Below, piece after piece: positions 15,849 to 22,854 of a stretch of 26,869 bases of DNA (its first letter is position 1; every line of letters starts with the position of its first letter). The stretch spans positions 1 to 26,869 of the forward strand of contig JAIQGB010000006.1 of assembly GCA_020072905.1 (NCBI GenBank), read 5' to 3'. The position numbers and the translations under genes are program-made. The notes under the pieces are model-generated. The model was given only the letters and a program-made list of their open reading frames with translations, ran no database searches and was not told where the DNA came from. Origin of the DNA: Terriglobia bacterium (GTDB lineage: Bacteria; Acidobacteriota; Terriglobia; UBA7540).

Positions 15849-16705
15849 AGCGCGCCGGAAACCTGGGCGCCAAACAAGACGACGACCGAGGAGACGTAGG
15901 CCCAAGTCATCAGCGCCACGACCACGCCGATCGATCCGTAGATATGACGATAGTTGAACACCGGTAGAAGGAGCGTGAACAGAGAGCGCGCCCCTTCCCA
16001 CAGAACCGCGGTGAGCAGAGCGCTGGGGAACACCTGACCAAGATGCATCGGCCGGTTGGGCAGCCATTTGAAAAGCACGACGAACATGGCGAGAGTCAGG
16101 GTGAACGTCGTGGCAATGATCAGCAAATTGTACCCCAGGGTGAGAAGAGGCGGAGGGAGAGGAAGGCGGAGGCCGCCTTGACGCAGCCAGTTGTGAACGT
16201 AAACGTTCACTCCCACCAGTGCGGAAGAGATGAGGATCAGGAAGCCAATCACCAAGGCCATGGTGAGCGCCAACAATTTCCGTCGTAACCAACTCCTCCC
16301 CCGCTCCGCTTCCCAGGCGCGATTCAGCGCTTTCTCGAGCGGAAGAAAGATCCCGGAGGAACTCCAGAGGAGGAGCAGGAAGGAAATCGTTCCCACTCTT
16401 CCATACGCGCTCGAGATGCTCTGCAGGTTCTGGAAAATAAAATCCGCCCGCATGGGAAGGTAACGACCCAGCACGATGGCGAGGCGGCCGGTGAGCTCGT
16501 GGTGCCGGATGTAGAGGCCGCTCAGACTGGTGAGCAGAAGGAGAAAGGGGAAGATGCAGAGCAGGCTGTGGTAAGCCATGGACGCGGAAGTGGCGAGCGA
16601 GTCTTCATTGAGAAACTTCTCCAGCGACTCTTCCAGAACCTGCCGCGCGCGCCACCAGCGGCGAGTCCGGGTGCCACGATTGGCGTCGCTTGAGGCTTTC
16701 GTCAT
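15764..16705 (-). CDS. YihY/BrkB-family inner membrane protein
   Basis: This 313-residue polytopic protein belongs to the YihY/UPF0761 (formerly RNase BN/BrkB) family, whose biochemical role is not settled. The amphipathic N-terminus (VLEESLEKFLNEDSLATSASMAYHSLLCIFPFLLLL) has the family's Ala-Ser-Ala-Tyr-X-Ser pattern at the start of the first helix. About six hydrophobic segments follow, including TISFLLLLWSSSGIFLPLE with RAW just after, ALTMALVIGFLILISSALVG and YGSIGVVVALMTWAYVSSVVVLFGAQV. The last contains the conserved Tyr-Gly-Ser and Gly-Ala near the C-terminus. ATG 16705 is the start. The basic Arg-rich first 20 residues are cytoplasmic by the positive-inside rule. It converges on comEC and overlaps it by 85 bp. 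A good -10-like TATAAG lies upstream on this strand near 16781-16776. Confidence 0.85.
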   Translation of the reverse strand: MTKASSDANRGTRTRRWWRARQVLEESLEKFLNEDSLATSASMAYHSLLCIFPFLLLLTSLSGLYIRHHELTGRLAIVLGRYLPMRADFIFQNLQSISSAYGRVGTISFLLLLWSSSGIFLPLEKALNRAWEAERGRSWLRRKLLALTMALVIGFLILISSALVGVNVYVHNWLRQGGLRLPLPPPLLTLGYNLLIIATTFTLTLAMFVVLFKWLPNRPMHLGQVFPSALLTAVLWEGARSLFTLLLPVFNYRHIYGSIGVVVALMTWAYVSSVVVLFGAQVSGALYRTLEVAGAEGDVGENVADIPAVEGLR

Positions 16706-16777
16706 GGTGCCGTTGTCTTGGCGCGAGGAGGTTGATCACACGTGCGCAAAGTCCAGACTCCCCCTTTGAACCAAGCT

Positions 16778-16783
16778 TATACT
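16778..16783 (+). promoter_or_regulatory. -10-like box upstream of the 79-aa gene
   Basis: TATACT matches the -10 consensus at 5 of 6 positions, with CAGACT (16754-16759) a weak -35 at 18 bases. The region between yihY and the 79-aa gene is divergent, so a promoter for each strand is expected in these 137 bases. Confidence 0.35.
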
Positions 16784-16815
16784 AAGCAGAGGGCGAGCAG
16801 ATAGAGATTGTTCGC

Positions 16816-16831
16816 GGGGGAGGATTCCCCC
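16816..16831 (+). promoter_or_regulatory. Hairpin holding a Shine-Dalgarno-like core
   Basis: GGGGGA-GGAT-TCCCCC is a perfect 6-bp stem whose 5' arm and loop contain GGAGG. It ends 11 bases before GTG 16843. A second, unpaired AGAGG (16832-16836) is better spaced for that start. The hairpin could modulate initiation, but the evidence is only the fold. Confidence 0.3.
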
Positions 16832-16842
16832 AGAGGCAGCCC

Positions 16843-17082
16843 GTGCCCACGGAAGCAGAGATCCTCGAGGAGAACCGAAAAGTCCGCCGACTGCAGATCG
16901 TCGTGGATCTGGTCTCGAACGTCATCCGGCAGTCCGACTTGCCAATCGAAGAGGCCCTCGAGATGGTGGCCTCCACACGCCGCTTTGCCCTGCAGCTTTT
17001 TCCGGACAAGGAATCGACCTACGACCTGATTTACCGGCCGCGGCTCCAGCGGATCCTCTCCGAAAAATACCAGATGGTCTGA
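16843..17082 (+). CDS. Small conserved-looking hypothetical protein (79 aa)
   Basis: This is a soluble helical protein of 79 residues from GTG 16843, with AGAGG 6 bases upstream. The sequence has clear protein character: a charged N-terminal helix (EAEILEENRKVRRLQIVVDLV), then IRQSDLPIEEALEMVASTRR, and a C-terminal LFPDKESTYDLIYRPRLQRIL. It looks like one compact helical domain without cysteines, a signal peptide or membrane segments. I have an impression of similar small proteins of unknown function in acidobacterial genomes, but cannot verify it here. It is monocistronic and convergent with the DUF3108 gene, the stop codons lying 26 bases apart. Function unknown. Confidence 0.7.
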   Translation: MPTEAEILEENRKVRRLQIVVDLVSNVIRQSDLPIEEALEMVASTRRFALQLFPDKESTYDLIYRPRLQRILSEKYQMV

Positions 17083-17108
17083 GCCGAAGCGGGAGGCTGC
17101 CTGGCGCG

Positions 17109-17915
17109 TCATCGGCCCGGAGCGTTGGGGGTGGGCAAAGGCGAGGCCGACCGCAAGGTTCCGGTGATCGTTCCGACGGCCATCGACGCGTTGATGCGCA
17201 GGGGCAGGCGCTGCTCATCGTCGCTGAACCAGATGAGCATTCGCCCTTTCCTTTTGTAGAGGCCCCCGAAAACCTTAGGCTCGACGCGGAAAGCATAGCG
17301 CGTTCCCAGGGGTGTTTGGATCTGCTCGCGGGCCTGGACCTCCACACTCACCTCGTACGTCTTAGCGCCGTCGTTAATCGGCAAACGGACTTGCTCGCCC
17401 ACCCGCAAAGGCTGCCGACGCACGTAATAGAACGCCGTAACGACGTCGGCGACGCAGGTGGGAATCTGGTTTTCAGCGTGCTTGGGCGGAGAATTCGGCT
17501 TGCCCAAATCGCGCTCGTCCAGGACGGCTAAGCGCCGCGCGCTATCAAAGACGATCCGGGTATCTTTGTGGCGGCTTCCTTCGTTGGTCTTCTTATGAAT
17601 CTCTTGTGAGCAGAATGTGCGAGGGTCGAAGACCGAGCGGAATTCATTATCAACCTTGTAGAGAAGCGAGACAAAACCTTGAGACTGGGCGCGTGTGGTG
17701 ACCTCATAGGCTTCGGGCGCGTGTCCCTCCAGCCGCCTGAGCGTGGCGGTGACTTCTCCGGCCGGGAAGATGGACCAGGTCACATCATAGGTGAGCGTTT
17801 CACCGGGACAGAAGGGCAAGGGAGGTGCCGGATCGGTCGCTCCTGGCAGGATCGCCAGCGCCGCCCACAGCGCGGCCCCGCTCCCCACGGTCACCCGGAG
17901 TATCTTGATTTTCAT
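17109..17915 (-). CDS. DUF3108 domain protein, exported
   Basis: This 268-residue envelope protein has an N-terminal signal sequence (KIKILRVTVGSGAALWAALAILPGATD), which predicts export to the periplasm. The mature part matches the DUF3108 pattern: FCPGETLTYDVTW, FPAGEVT, then SQGFVSLLYKVDNEFRSVFDP near residues 78-98. Mid-protein it has LPINDGAKTYEV and GTRYAFRVEPKV, and near the end RMLIWFSDDEQRLPLRI. These fit an antiparallel beta-sheet fold, possibly lipid-binding; the function of the family is not established. It is the last gene of the minus-strand LPS operon, 49 bases after the methyltransferase-like gene. A role in LPS or outer-membrane lipid handling is inferred only from that position. 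Confidence 0.82.
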   Translation of the reverse strand: MKIKILRVTVGSGAALWAALAILPGATDPAPPLPFCPGETLTYDVTWSIFPAGEVTATLRRLEGHAPEAYEVTTRAQSQGFVSLLYKVDNEFRSVFDPRTFCSQEIHKKTNEGSRHKDTRIVFDSARRLAVLDERDLGKPNSPPKHAENQIPTCVADVVTAFYYVRRQPLRVGEQVRLPINDGAKTYEVSVEVQAREQIQTPLGTRYAFRVEPKVFGGLYKRKGRMLIWFSDDEQRLPLRINASMAVGTITGTLRSASPLPTPNAPGR

Positions 17916-17964
17916 CCCTTGAGTTTAGAAGCCCCGCGACCCCGAAAGGCTTCCTGCGATCTTG

Positions 17965-18510
17965 CTAACCCAGCAGCATTTTGAGCGCGAGAAAGAGAAT
18001 CCCCCCGCCATAGCCCGCCGCCGCCTGATATTCGCGATTCTTCCGGTAGAGTCGCCAGTAAAAACCTTCTCTGCGCTCAGGCGCCCGCCGCCAGGATGGA
18101 AAGAAGAAGGGCACCCCGGAGGCGTACTTCCCGTATGCCTCACCGAACTCCTTCCGCAGGAACTGCTCTTCTCGCCGCATGACGGGCCAGTAGACGAGGA
18201 GAAACAGGGCCAGAAACGCCAGTCCAAGAATCCAGGAACCTCCCGCCACCGCGAAGCCGATTCCCATGATCAAACTCCCGAGGTAGAGCGGGTTGCGCGT
18301 GTACGCGTACGGACCGCGTGTGGCAAGGGCCCGGTTCTTCTCCAGACAGCCCGCGGCGTAACCACGCAGGATCAACCCCGCCAACGCCACCAAGGCGCCC
18401 GTCGCAAGTAGCTTCGGAGTCGGCCGGGCGAAGACGAGATAAGCGATCCCCAACGCGAAGCCCAGCGGGACTCGCCAGCGCGCCGCCCAAGCGGCGTAGC
18501 CCTTACCCAT
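17965..18510 (-). CDS. Isoprenylcysteine carboxyl methyltransferase/PEMT-like membrane protein
   Basis: This 181-residue membrane methyltransferase-like protein starts at ATG 18510. The start was chosen because it overlaps the waaC stop by 8 bases (ATGGGTAA) and because the longer frame from 18606 only duplicates waaC sequence. It has several membrane segments (about 14-28, 35-50, 77-110) and the family SAM-binding signature RGPYAYTRNPLYLGS (66-79) followed by REEQFLRKEFGEAYGKYASGVPFFFP (113-138, with the conserved Glu pair and Tyr residues). A basic loop and a final hydrophobic helix (168-181) follow. In bacteria this family methylates diverse lipids or small molecules. Its coupling to waaC suggests a substrate in LPS or the membrane, but the substrate is unknown. 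Confidence 0.83.
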   Translation of the reverse strand: MGKGYAAWAARWRVPLGFALGIAYLVFARPTPKLLATGALVALAGLILRGYAAGCLEKNRALATRGPYAYTRNPLYLGSLIMGIGFAVAGGSWILGLAFLALFLLVYWPVMRREEQFLRKEFGEAYGKYASGVPFFFPSWRRAPERREGFYWRLYRKNREYQAAAGYGGGILFLALKMLLG

Positions 18511-19552
18511 GCGCCCTCGAAAGGCGCTCGCGGATGGCCGCCAGGACGGATTCAACCGTGATTCCTTCCAAGTACCCCGCGGACGCATTTCTTCGCGTGT
18601 AGTCAATCGGCCCGCGATTCCAGAGCGCGATGTCTAACGGCGAAAACGGTCCGTTCCGCTGCGGATCCGTGGGCCCATAGATTGCCACAATCGGTGCGCC
18701 GACGGCCGCCGCCAGATGCAGTGGCCCCGTGTCGCCTCCCAGGAAGAGTGCTGCCCGCCTCACAAGTGCAATGAACTGCGTAATCGTAGAGTGAAAATAC
18801 CGGGCGCGCGACACGGCGGAACTGTCTACAACTCTCTGGATCAGAGGCTCCTCATCGGGCGAGCCGGTCAGAAGGAAATCGCCGGCGAATTCATCCTGCA
18901 AACGCCGCAGAAGCTCGGAGTAATTCTCGGGCGCCCAGCACTTGCTTTTCCAGCCGCCGCCGGGGTTGATGACCATGAACTGTCGGGTTCCCGTCGCGGC
19001 AAGCTGTTGCTCGACGTAGCCCTCGTCCGCCTCATTCCGTGGCAGCGGAAACTTCCACTCCGCGCGGCTTCGAGGCGCGGCCCCGGCGCGCTCGGCCAAG
19101 GCCATATTCATCTCAATGACGTGGCTTCGTCCGTGCGGCGAAACCCGATCGGTGTAGAAAGCACACGCTGCCGGCTCGCGCAGCCAGTGTTCGGCAAAGC
19201 CCAGCCGAACGCGCGAACGGCTGAGCCAGGCAATGGCCGCGGATTTGTAAAGCCCCTGGAAGTCCATCGCCACATCAAAGGGGACTTCCCTTAAATGTCC
19301 CGCGCCACTCACGATGGATTCCCATGTGCGCGGCGAGGCGATTTGCTTTCTCCATCCTAGCGTGTCGAGTTTCACGACACGATGGACGAAAGGATTTCCC
19401 TCAAGCAACGGCGCAAAGCGCGCCTCGATTGCCCAGTGAATTTCCGCTTGAGGAAACGTCTCGCCCAGTGCGGCCACGGCGGGAAGCGCGTGGACGATGT
19501 CGCCGATCGAACTGAGGCGGACCACCAGGAACCGCACGCTGGACTGGACCAT
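18503..19552 (-). CDS. waaC: LPS heptosyltransferase, WaaC-like (GT9)
   Basis: This cytoplasmic glycosyltransferase transfers L-glycero-D-manno-heptose from ADP-heptose to the Kdo of lipid A precursor. The 349 residues fit the GT9 GT-B fold: RLSSIGDIVHALPA (12-25) at the N-terminal glycine loop, VAMDFQGLYKSA in the acceptor domain, INPGGGWKSKCW (195-206) opening the nucleotide domain, and GGDTGPLHLAAA (272-283), the ADP-heptose signature. I call it WaaC (heptosyltransferase I) because of the RLSSIGDI start and because a second GT9 gene in the operon has the WaaF-type start. The distinction is a family-level judgement. The start is ATG 19552, 66 bases after rfaE2. It overlaps the next gene by 8 bases. 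Confidence 0.85.
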   Translation of the reverse strand: MVQSSVRFLVVRLSSIGDIVHALPAVAALGETFPQAEIHWAIEARFAPLLEGNPFVHRVVKLDTLGWRKQIASPRTWESIVSGAGHLREVPFDVAMDFQGLYKSAAIAWLSRSRVRLGFAEHWLREPAACAFYTDRVSPHGRSHVIEMNMALAERAGAAPRSRAEWKFPLPRNEADEGYVEQQLAATGTRQFMVINPGGGWKSKCWAPENYSELLRRLQDEFAGDFLLTGSPDEEPLIQRVVDSSAVSRARYFHSTITQFIALVRRAALFLGGDTGPLHLAAAVGAPIVAIYGPTDPQRNGPFSPLDIALWNRGPIDYTRRNASAGYLEGITVESVLAAIRERLSRAHG

Positions 19553-19618
19553 TTCTCAGTGCGAGCTGGCTAGTGACGAGCGACGGACCGCGGCCGGCTT
19601 TTCGCCACTCGCGGTTCT

Positions 19619-20110
19619 TCACCCACCGCCGCTTCTTTCTCGCCGGGCAATCTCCGCCAGGATATCCCGCGTTGAGTGATTCTTGGTATCCCCCACGATG
19701 CGGACCACACCCCCCAGTTCGCGCATGACGAGGCGTTCCGGGACGTTTTCCTCGGTGTAGTCCGTCCCCTTGCACTGCACGTGGGGACGAAGATCGCGAA
19801 GGACAAACTCCGCTGTATCGTCGTCAAAAACCACAACGTAGTCCACGCAGGCGAGCGCGGCAAGAAGCTCGACGCGTGCCGCCTCCGGCAGCAGAGGCCT
19901 GCCAGCTCCTTTCAGGGCTCGCACGGCACGGTCGCTATTCACTCCCACCACCAGCACGTCTCCCTGCTCCCGGGCTCCTTCGAGGAAGCGCACGTGACCG
20001 ACGTGAAGCAATTCAAAGCATCCGTTGGCGAAGGCAATTCTCTTCCCCTCGCCCCTCAGGCGCTCGCCGAGAGCTACGACGTCCGAGCGGGAGATGATTT
20101 TCGGGCTCAA
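19619..20110 (-). CDS. rfaE2: D-glycero-beta-D-manno-heptose 1-phosphate adenylyltransferase
   Basis: This enzyme transfers AMP from ATP to heptose 1-phosphate, forming ADP-D-glycero-beta-D-manno-heptose. It corresponds to the C-terminal half of E. coli HldE. The 163 residues show the nucleotidyltransferase motif NGCFELLHVGH with HVGH at 36-39, VVGVNSDRAVRALKG, KGTDYTEE and, near the end, GDTKNHSTRDIL in place of the more usual GDPKDHST. The start is TTG 20110, within a TTGA overlap with the rfaE1 stop. No ATG gives a complete N-terminus. The separation of the kinase and adenylyltransferase into adjacent genes, rather than a fused hldE, is common outside Gammaproteobacteria. Confidence 0.92.
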   Translation of the reverse strand: MSPKIISRSDVVALGERLRGEGKRIAFANGCFELLHVGHVRFLEGAREQGDVLVVGVNSDRAVRALKGAGRPLLPEAARVELLAALACVDYVVVFDDDTAEFVLRDLRPHVQCKGTDYTEENVPERLVMRELGGVVRIVGDTKNHSTRDILAEIARRERSGGG

Positions 20111-21120
20111 GCGTTACGAATGGCCTCCCGGAGTTCCGGGCGCGAGACCGTGGCGGTCCCCCGTTTCATCACCACCAACCCGCCTGCGCAGTTGGCGAGC
20201 TGCGCGGCGTGCAGGAAACTCGCTCCCGCCGCGAGCGCCAGGGTGAAAACAGCGATGACCGTGTCGCCCGCGCCAGTCACGTCGACCGCGACGTCCGAGC
20301 CGAAGACTGGAATGTGCTTCGGGTCTTTCCGTCGCTCAAATAAGACCATGCCGTCACGGCCCCGGGTCACGAGAAGCGCCTCCAGCGATAGGCGGCCCAG
20401 CAGCCGCTTGCCGAGCCGGCGCAAGAGCTCGAGGTTTGACCCGACCTTCTCCCCGAACGCCTCCTCGATTTCCGGCTCGTTGGGAGTTGCGGCAGTGAGG
20501 TGAGAGTAAGTGAGGAGGTCGAACCGCGAGTCCACCGTGATGGGCAGCTTGCGACGCGCCGCGGCTGGCCGCAAAGCCTCGACCTCACGGGCATCCGTCG
20601 AGCCATAACCGTAGTCAGAGATCAGCAGCGCGGAGGCTTTTGGGATCAGCGAAGCGGCCCGGGAGCGCAGCAACCGGCGAGTCTGCCGGTCGAGAGGCCG
20701 GGCCGGCTCGCGGTCGATGCGGACGATCTGCTGGTGTTGCCAATGTGCATGTCCGCCGAGAATGCGCGATTTTGTGGGTGTCACATGGCCTTGTCGGCAC
20801 AGGATGTATCGGGACGTGACATTCTTTTGCCGGAAATACTCCAGAAGGCCACAGCCCGTTTCGTCGTCGCCCACCACGCCCACGGGAAGGACTTTGGCTT
20901 CGAGGTCAGCCAGATTGTTGGCGGCGTTCGCGCCGCCCCCTGGGACAATCCGCCTCTCACGCTGCTTCAAGATCAGGACCGGAGCTTCACGCGAAACGCG
21001 CGCGATGTCACCGAGCACGAATTCGTCGGCGACCAAGTCGCCCAGCAGCACCACCCGTTGCCGGGGAAATTCCTCCACGATGGAGAGCAGGGCCGGCCGG
21101 TCGAGGGAACTGATTTTCAT
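20107..21120 (-). CDS. rfaE1: D-glycero-beta-D-manno-heptose-7-phosphate kinase
   Basis: This PfkB-type kinase phosphorylates heptose 7-phosphate to the 1,7-bisphosphate, which the product of the neighbouring gmhB then dephosphorylates. The 337 residues show VVLLGDLVADEFVLGD near the N-terminus, the sugar-binding loop GGGANAANN (61-69), a TKSRILGGHAHWQHQQIVRID stretch typical of RfaE1 (split here by residues of the lid), TPNEPE, and the catalytic GAGD (283-286) in DVTGAGDTV. The start is ATG 21120, overlapping the gmhB stop as ATGA. A longer open frame upstream only reads through gmhB in another frame. The stop overlaps the rfaE2 start. Confidence 0.94.
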   Translation of the reverse strand: MKISSLDRPALLSIVEEFPRQRVVLLGDLVADEFVLGDIARVSREAPVLILKQRERRIVPGGGANAANNLADLEAKVLPVGVVGDDETGCGLLEYFRQKNVTSRYILCRQGHVTPTKSRILGGHAHWQHQQIVRIDREPARPLDRQTRRLLRSRAASLIPKASALLISDYGYGSTDAREVEALRPAAARRKLPITVDSRFDLLTYSHLTAATPNEPEIEEAFGEKVGSNLELLRRLGKRLLGRLSLEALLVTRGRDGMVLFERRKDPKHIPVFGSDVAVDVTGAGDTVIAVFTLALAAGASFLHAAQLANCAGGLVVMKRGTATVSRPELREAIRNA

Positions 21121-21806
21121 AGATCGCGCGAGGCCGCGACGCGACGGCGGGGGACCGGACCGCGGCGCGCGCCTTCTCCCAGGACAATCTCGACCGCTGC
21201 CAGCAGGTCTTCGGCGATGCGGTCCGGCAGGCGATCCCAACGATGCCGCTGATGCTCGTATTCGCCGCGACCGTAGCCCGTCATCACCAGGATCGTGCGC
21301 GCTCCGGCGTTGAAACCCAGTTGCATGTCGCGGTAGCTGTCGCCAATCACATAGGAGGAAGCCAGGTCGATCCGGAACCGCCTGGCCGCATCCATCACCA
21401 TGCCCGTCGCCGGCTTCCGGCACAGGCATTTGACCCGGTAAGCTTCGATCCGGCCGTCGGGGTGGTGCGGGCAGTAGTAGATCGCATCCAGCTTGGCTTC
21501 TTGTGCGGCGAGCTCGAAGGCGATTTTCCGGTGGACCTCGTGCAACAGGTCTTCTGTGAAAACGCCGCGCGCCACTCCCGACTGGTTCGTCACCACGATC
21601 ACGGGGCGCTCCGCCCGGTTGAGCTTGCGGATGGCCTCGGCGGCCCAGGGATAGACCTGCGTGCGGTCGAGGTGGTTGATGTAGCCCATCTCCTCGGTGA
21701 TCGTCCCGTCGCGGTCGAGAAAGACGGCGGAAACTCCGGGGCGCGGCCCTCGGGCCGAGGCACCCGTCCGGGCCCGAGCTTTTTGCGGCTTAGGACGGGT
21801 GCTCAT
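21117..21806 (-). CDS. gmhB: D-glycero-D-manno-heptose-1,7-bisphosphate 7-phosphatase
   Basis: This HAD-superfamily phosphatase removes the C7 phosphate in ADP-heptose synthesis. The motif FLDRDGT gives nucleophile Asp31 and acid/base Asp33. TNQSGVARG follows near residue 73, then a zinc-binding loop CPHHPDG...KCLCRKP with Cys112, His114, Cys127 and Cys129, characteristic of GmhB. The last HAD motif is YVIGDSYRDMQLG. The protein has 229 residues, with a basic Arg/Ala-rich N-terminal extension of about 24 residues and a basic tail beyond the usual fold. The ATG at 21806 overlaps the waaF stop by 17 bases. An alternative start inside the extension is possible. The stop overlaps rfaE1 by 4 bases. 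Confidence 0.93.
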   Translation of the reverse strand: MSTRPKPQKARARTGASARGPRPGVSAVFLDRDGTITEEMGYINHLDRTQVYPWAAEAIRKLNRAERPVIVVTNQSGVARGVFTEDLLHEVHRKIAFELAAQEAKLDAIYYCPHHPDGRIEAYRVKCLCRKPATGMVMDAARRFRIDLASSYVIGDSYRDMQLGFNAGARTILVMTGYGRGEYEHQRHRWDRLPDRIAEDLLAAVEIVLGEGARRGPVPRRRVAASRDL

Positions 21807-22854
21807 GGGTGATTCCCAGTTCCTTGACCAGCCTCAGCGCGGTCATGTAGACGTCGTCAACCGTCACGCCGTGCATACACCGGAAGTCGATCGGGCATTC
21901 CCGCAAACCGCAGGGACTGCAGGCCACCGGACGTTTGGCCACGCGAGTGCGCACCCCCACTGGCCCCGTGGCCCGCTCATCGGTGGATCCGAAGATGGCA
22001 ACCTCCGGCAGGCCCAGAGCCGCGGCCAGATGCATAGGCCCCGAATCGTTGGTCACAATCAGGCGGCACTGGGCGAGCAGACCCATCAACTGGCGGAGGC
22101 TCGTCTCGCCCGCCACGATCAACGGCGTGTGCTTCATACGCCGCGCGATTTCTTCCGCCTGCGGCCGTTCCGTGCGCGAGCCGAAGATTAGCACATCGGC
22201 ATGGAACGCACCAACCAGACGATCCGCCAGCAGCGCGTAACGGTGAAGGAGCCAGCGCTTGGCGGGGCCGAAAAACGCCCCGGGATTGAGGCCCACTAGG
22301 AATCGGGGGCCCTGCAGCCCCAGCTTGTGCAGGTGCCTTGCCGCCCACTCTCTTTCTGTCTCGTCCAGAACCAGCCGAATCTCACTGACCGGTTCGGGCG
22401 GAGCGATCAGCCCCGCCCGAAATAGAAGCTGGAGGTAGTAGTTCGACTGATGACCATATTCGGCCGGGAGCGGCGTCTCGACGGCGTCGGTCAGCAGGCC
22501 GCTCCGGCCGTCGCGGGCATAGCCGATGCGGACGGGAATGCGGGCGCACCACGCCATCCACGCCGCGTGGAAAGCGTTCTGAAACAGGATCGCCGCGTCA
22601 AAGCCCTCGTCCCGCAGCGAGCTGACGAGGTTCCAGAATCCCCGCGTTCCGCGATGCTCACCCTCGGGATTGTAAACAATCTGCCGGCTCACAGCGGGCA
22701 GACGCCAGTACAGCTCGCTGACCCAGGGCTTGGTAACCAGCACGATCTCGGCCGAAGGGAAGCGCGCGCGCAAGGCCTGAAGAGCGGGGAGCGACATGAC
22801 GCCATCCCCAATCCAGTTGGTGGCGCGGACCAGGATTTTGCGTGGATTGATCAG
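21790..22854 (-). CDS. waaF: LPS heptosyltransferase II, WaaF-like, probable CTG start
   Basis: This GT9 glycosyltransferase adds the second heptose of the LPS inner core from ADP-heptose. The first in-frame ATG (22797) would remove the conserved N-terminal glycine loop, since the codons just upstream read KILVRATNWIGDGVM, the hallmark of WaaF. Between that ATG and the nearest in-frame stop (TAG, about 22875-22873) there is no ATG, GTG or TTG. I therefore place the start at CTG 22854, which overlaps the lpxK stop as CTGA and has GGGGGA (22866-22861) 6 bases upstream. The result is 354 aa, a normal family length. Other motifs are NPGAFFGPAKRW (190-201), the nucleotide signature NDSGPMHLAAA (269-279) and a Cys-rich SPCGLRECPIDFRCM segment near the C-terminus. 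Confidence 0.85.
   Translation of the reverse strand: MINPRKILVRATNWIGDGVMSLPALQALRARFPSAEIVLVTKPWVSELYWRLPAVSRQIVYNPEGEHRGTRGFWNLVSSLRDEGFDAAILFQNAFHAAWMAWCARIPVRIGYARDGRSGLLTDAVETPLPAEYGHQSNYYLQLLFRAGLIAPPEPVSEIRLVLDETEREWAARHLHKLGLQGPRFLVGLNPGAFFGPAKRWLLHRYALLADRLVGAFHADVLIFGSRTERPQAEEIARRMKHTPLIVAGETSLRQLMGLLAQCRLIVTNDSGPMHLAAALGLPEVAIFGSTDERATGPVGVRTRVAKRPVACSPCGLRECPIDFRCMHGVTVDDVYMTALRLVKELGITHEHPS

Noticed and set aside
18670..18682. GTGGGCCCATAG, similar to the tRNA acceptor sequence
   Set aside because: It lies inside waaC coding sequence and is a chance match, not the missing tRNA half.
20107..21429. Longer rfaE1 start that would add 103 residues
   Set aside because: The extension reads through gmhB in a different frame and has no kinase similarity; ATG 21120 overlaps the gmhB stop and begins the conserved domain.
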